Source: Acidobacteriaceae bacterium (GTDB taxonomy: Bacteria; Acidobacteriota; Terriglobia; Terriglobales; Acidobacteriaceae). Taken from it: a stretch of 6,838 nt of DNA. Location: the NCBI GenBank assembly GCA_030040395.1, contig JASHTU010000229.1:1-6838 (forward strand), read 5' to 3'. A model generated the notes under the pieces. The model was not told the origin of the DNA. It did no database searches and saw only the letters and a program-made list of their open reading frames with translations. This document shows, piece after piece, positions 5,901-6,838 of the stretch. Each line of letters starts with the position of its first letter. Within the stretch, counting starts at the first letter, position 1. A program made the translations under genes and the position numbers.

Positions 5901-6823
5901 GGCGCGCGTTGCTCGCGGCTTTGCTGTGCGCGGCAGCGGCGTCTGCGCGCGCGGCAACCTACTACGTGATCGTGGCGGGGCTGGGCGGCGAGCCGGATTA
6001 CGTGCAGCGCTTTACGGCGGACGCCAACGAACTGAGCCGGATTTACAAGGCCGAGGGTCCGGCGGCGCACGTGACCACGTTGACGGGAGCGCAAGCGACG
6101 GCGGCGCAGTTGCGGGAGGCGCTGGGCGAAGTGACGCGGGAGGCCAAGGCGGACGACGATTTTGTGATGGTGCTCATCGGGCACGGCTCGTATGACGGCT
6201 TCGAGTACAAGTTCAACCTGGTGGGGCCGGACATGACCGCGGGCGAGATTGCGCAACTCTGCGACCACATTGCCTCGCGACGGCAGCTGATTGTGGATAC
6301 GACGAGCGCGAGCGGCGGCGCGGTGCAGGCGCTGGAGCGGCCGGGGCGCGCGGTGATTGCGGCCACGAAGTCGGGAACGGAGAAGAACGCGACGGTTTTT
6401 GCGCGTTTCTGGGTGGAGGCGTTTCAGGATCCCTCGGCGGATACGGACAAGAGCGGCTCAGTGAGCGCGTTGGAGGCGTTTACCTACGCGACGCGCAAGA
6501 CGGCGGCCTTTTACGACTCGCAAAAACGCCTGGCGACCGAGCACGCGGTGTTTAGCGACACGGGTTCCGGCGATCCGGTGCGCGAAGCGGGGAGCGGCGA
6601 GGGCTTGCTCCTTTCGACTTTCACGCTGCTGCGCACGGGCGCGAGCCAGGAGGCGATAAACGACCCGGCGAAGCGCGCACTGCTGGCGCAGAAGGACGAT
6701 CTGGAAGAGAAGATCGACATGCTGAAGTACCAGAAGGCGGCGATGGATCCGGCGGACTACAAGCAGCAACTGACGTCAGCGCTGGTGTCGTTGGCGAAGG
6801 TGCAGGGGGAGCTGGACAAATGA
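5897..6823 (+). CDS. Secreted caspase/C13-peptidase-like protein, likely Cys-to-Ser at active site
   Basis: This protein has 308 residues from the ATG overlapping the previous stop (ATGA). A start 27 codons upstream is rejected because it lies inside the VWA gene and hides the signal peptide. The signal is about 1-19 with ARA before the mature end. The mature part begins TYYVIVAGLGGE, a strand-and-loop start like caspase-fold peptidases. A helix-rich stretch leads to VMVLIGHGS (90-98) with candidate catalytic H96, then LIVDTTSASGG (131-141), the position where C13 and caspase families carry Ala-Cys-x-Ser-Gly. Here Ser137 replaces Cys; the only mature cysteine is C122, outside the motif. An EF-hand-type loop occupies 182-193. 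The last 45 residues are charged and heptad-like, probably coiled coil. It is co-translated with the VWA gene. The fold is likely; proteolytic activity is doubtful. Confidence 0.75.
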   Translation: MRRALLAALLCAAAASARAATYYVIVAGLGGEPDYVQRFTADANELSRIYKAEGPAAHVTTLTGAQATAAQLREALGEVTREAKADDDFVMVLIGHGSYDGFEYKFNLVGPDMTAGEIAQLCDHIASRRQLIVDTTSASGGAVQALERPGRAVIAATKSGTEKNATVFARFWVEAFQDPSADTDKSGSVSALEAFTYATRKTAAFYDSQKRLATEHAVFSDTGSGDPVREAGSGEGLLLSTFTLLRTGASQEAINDPAKRALLAQKDDLEEKIDMLKYQKAAMDPADYKQQLTSALVSLAKVQGELDK

Positions 6824-6838
6824 AGCGCGCGCTGGCGG
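6820..6838 (+). CDS. Start of a further co-translated gene, truncated by the window end
   Basis: ATG at 6820 overlaps the preceding TGA (ATGA). AGGGGGA (6804-6810) lies 9 bases upstream as a Shine-Dalgarno site. Only six codons are visible, reading MKRALA, which looks like the basic start of a signal peptide or membrane anchor. Nothing more can be said about the product. The repeated ATGA coupling argues that it belongs to the same operon and is also exported. Confidence 0.6.

Noticed and set aside
5440..6445. Recurring TCGGCGGAT words (5443, 5514, 6433) as a repeat family
   Set aside because: They encode Pro-Ser-Ala-Asp in GC-biased codons within two unrelated proteins; the spacing is irregular and chance explains it.

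Overview
The window is GC-rich bacterial chromosomal DNA. It most resembles an Acidobacteriota genome. This rests on gene content: a DUF4159 protein beside a membrane-anchored VWA/glutamine-amidotransferase-like protein, plus secreted cupin and laccase-type genes. No rRNA, tRNA or taxonomic marker is present, so the assignment is inference. I see no transposase, integrase, CRISPR array or RNA gene.

Left part (1-2600). A 243-base non-coding stretch contains a long imperfect inverted repeat (123-165) with a TATAGT box in its loop. It leads into a small secreted cupin gene (244-744). A 190-base convergent gap with palindromic sequence follows. Then, on the minus strand, comes a Tat-exported three-domain multicopper oxidase (935-2398). 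It has all copper-binding motifs but a Phe at the type 1 axial position. I place its start at a GTG inside the longer reading frame; that start's ribosome-binding site lies in a 7-bp hairpin, and two more hairpins lie upstream.

Right part (2600-6838). Four plus-strand genes all look exported or membrane-anchored: a DUF4159 protein (2613-3416); a 761-residue membrane protein with VWA, pseudo-glutamine-amidotransferase and Ig-like parts (3615-5900); a secreted caspase/C13-like protein (5897-6823); and the first codons of a further gene (6820 onward). The last three are joined by ATGA stop/start overlaps and are almost certainly co-translated. Between the DUF4159 gene and the VWA gene is a compact terminator made from repeated TGACCG/CGGTCA arms that can pair in alternative ways, suggesting partial termination within the cluster.

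The most interesting content is this right-hand cluster. It combines a metal-binding VWA domain with two enzyme-like folds that appear to lack their nucleophile cysteine: a cysteine-free GATase-like domain, and a caspase-like domain with Ser where Cys is expected and a textbook EF-hand loop further on. The parts suggest an envelope-located, metal-dependent assembly or sensing complex rather than ordinary proteolysis or amidotransfer. The function is not established.
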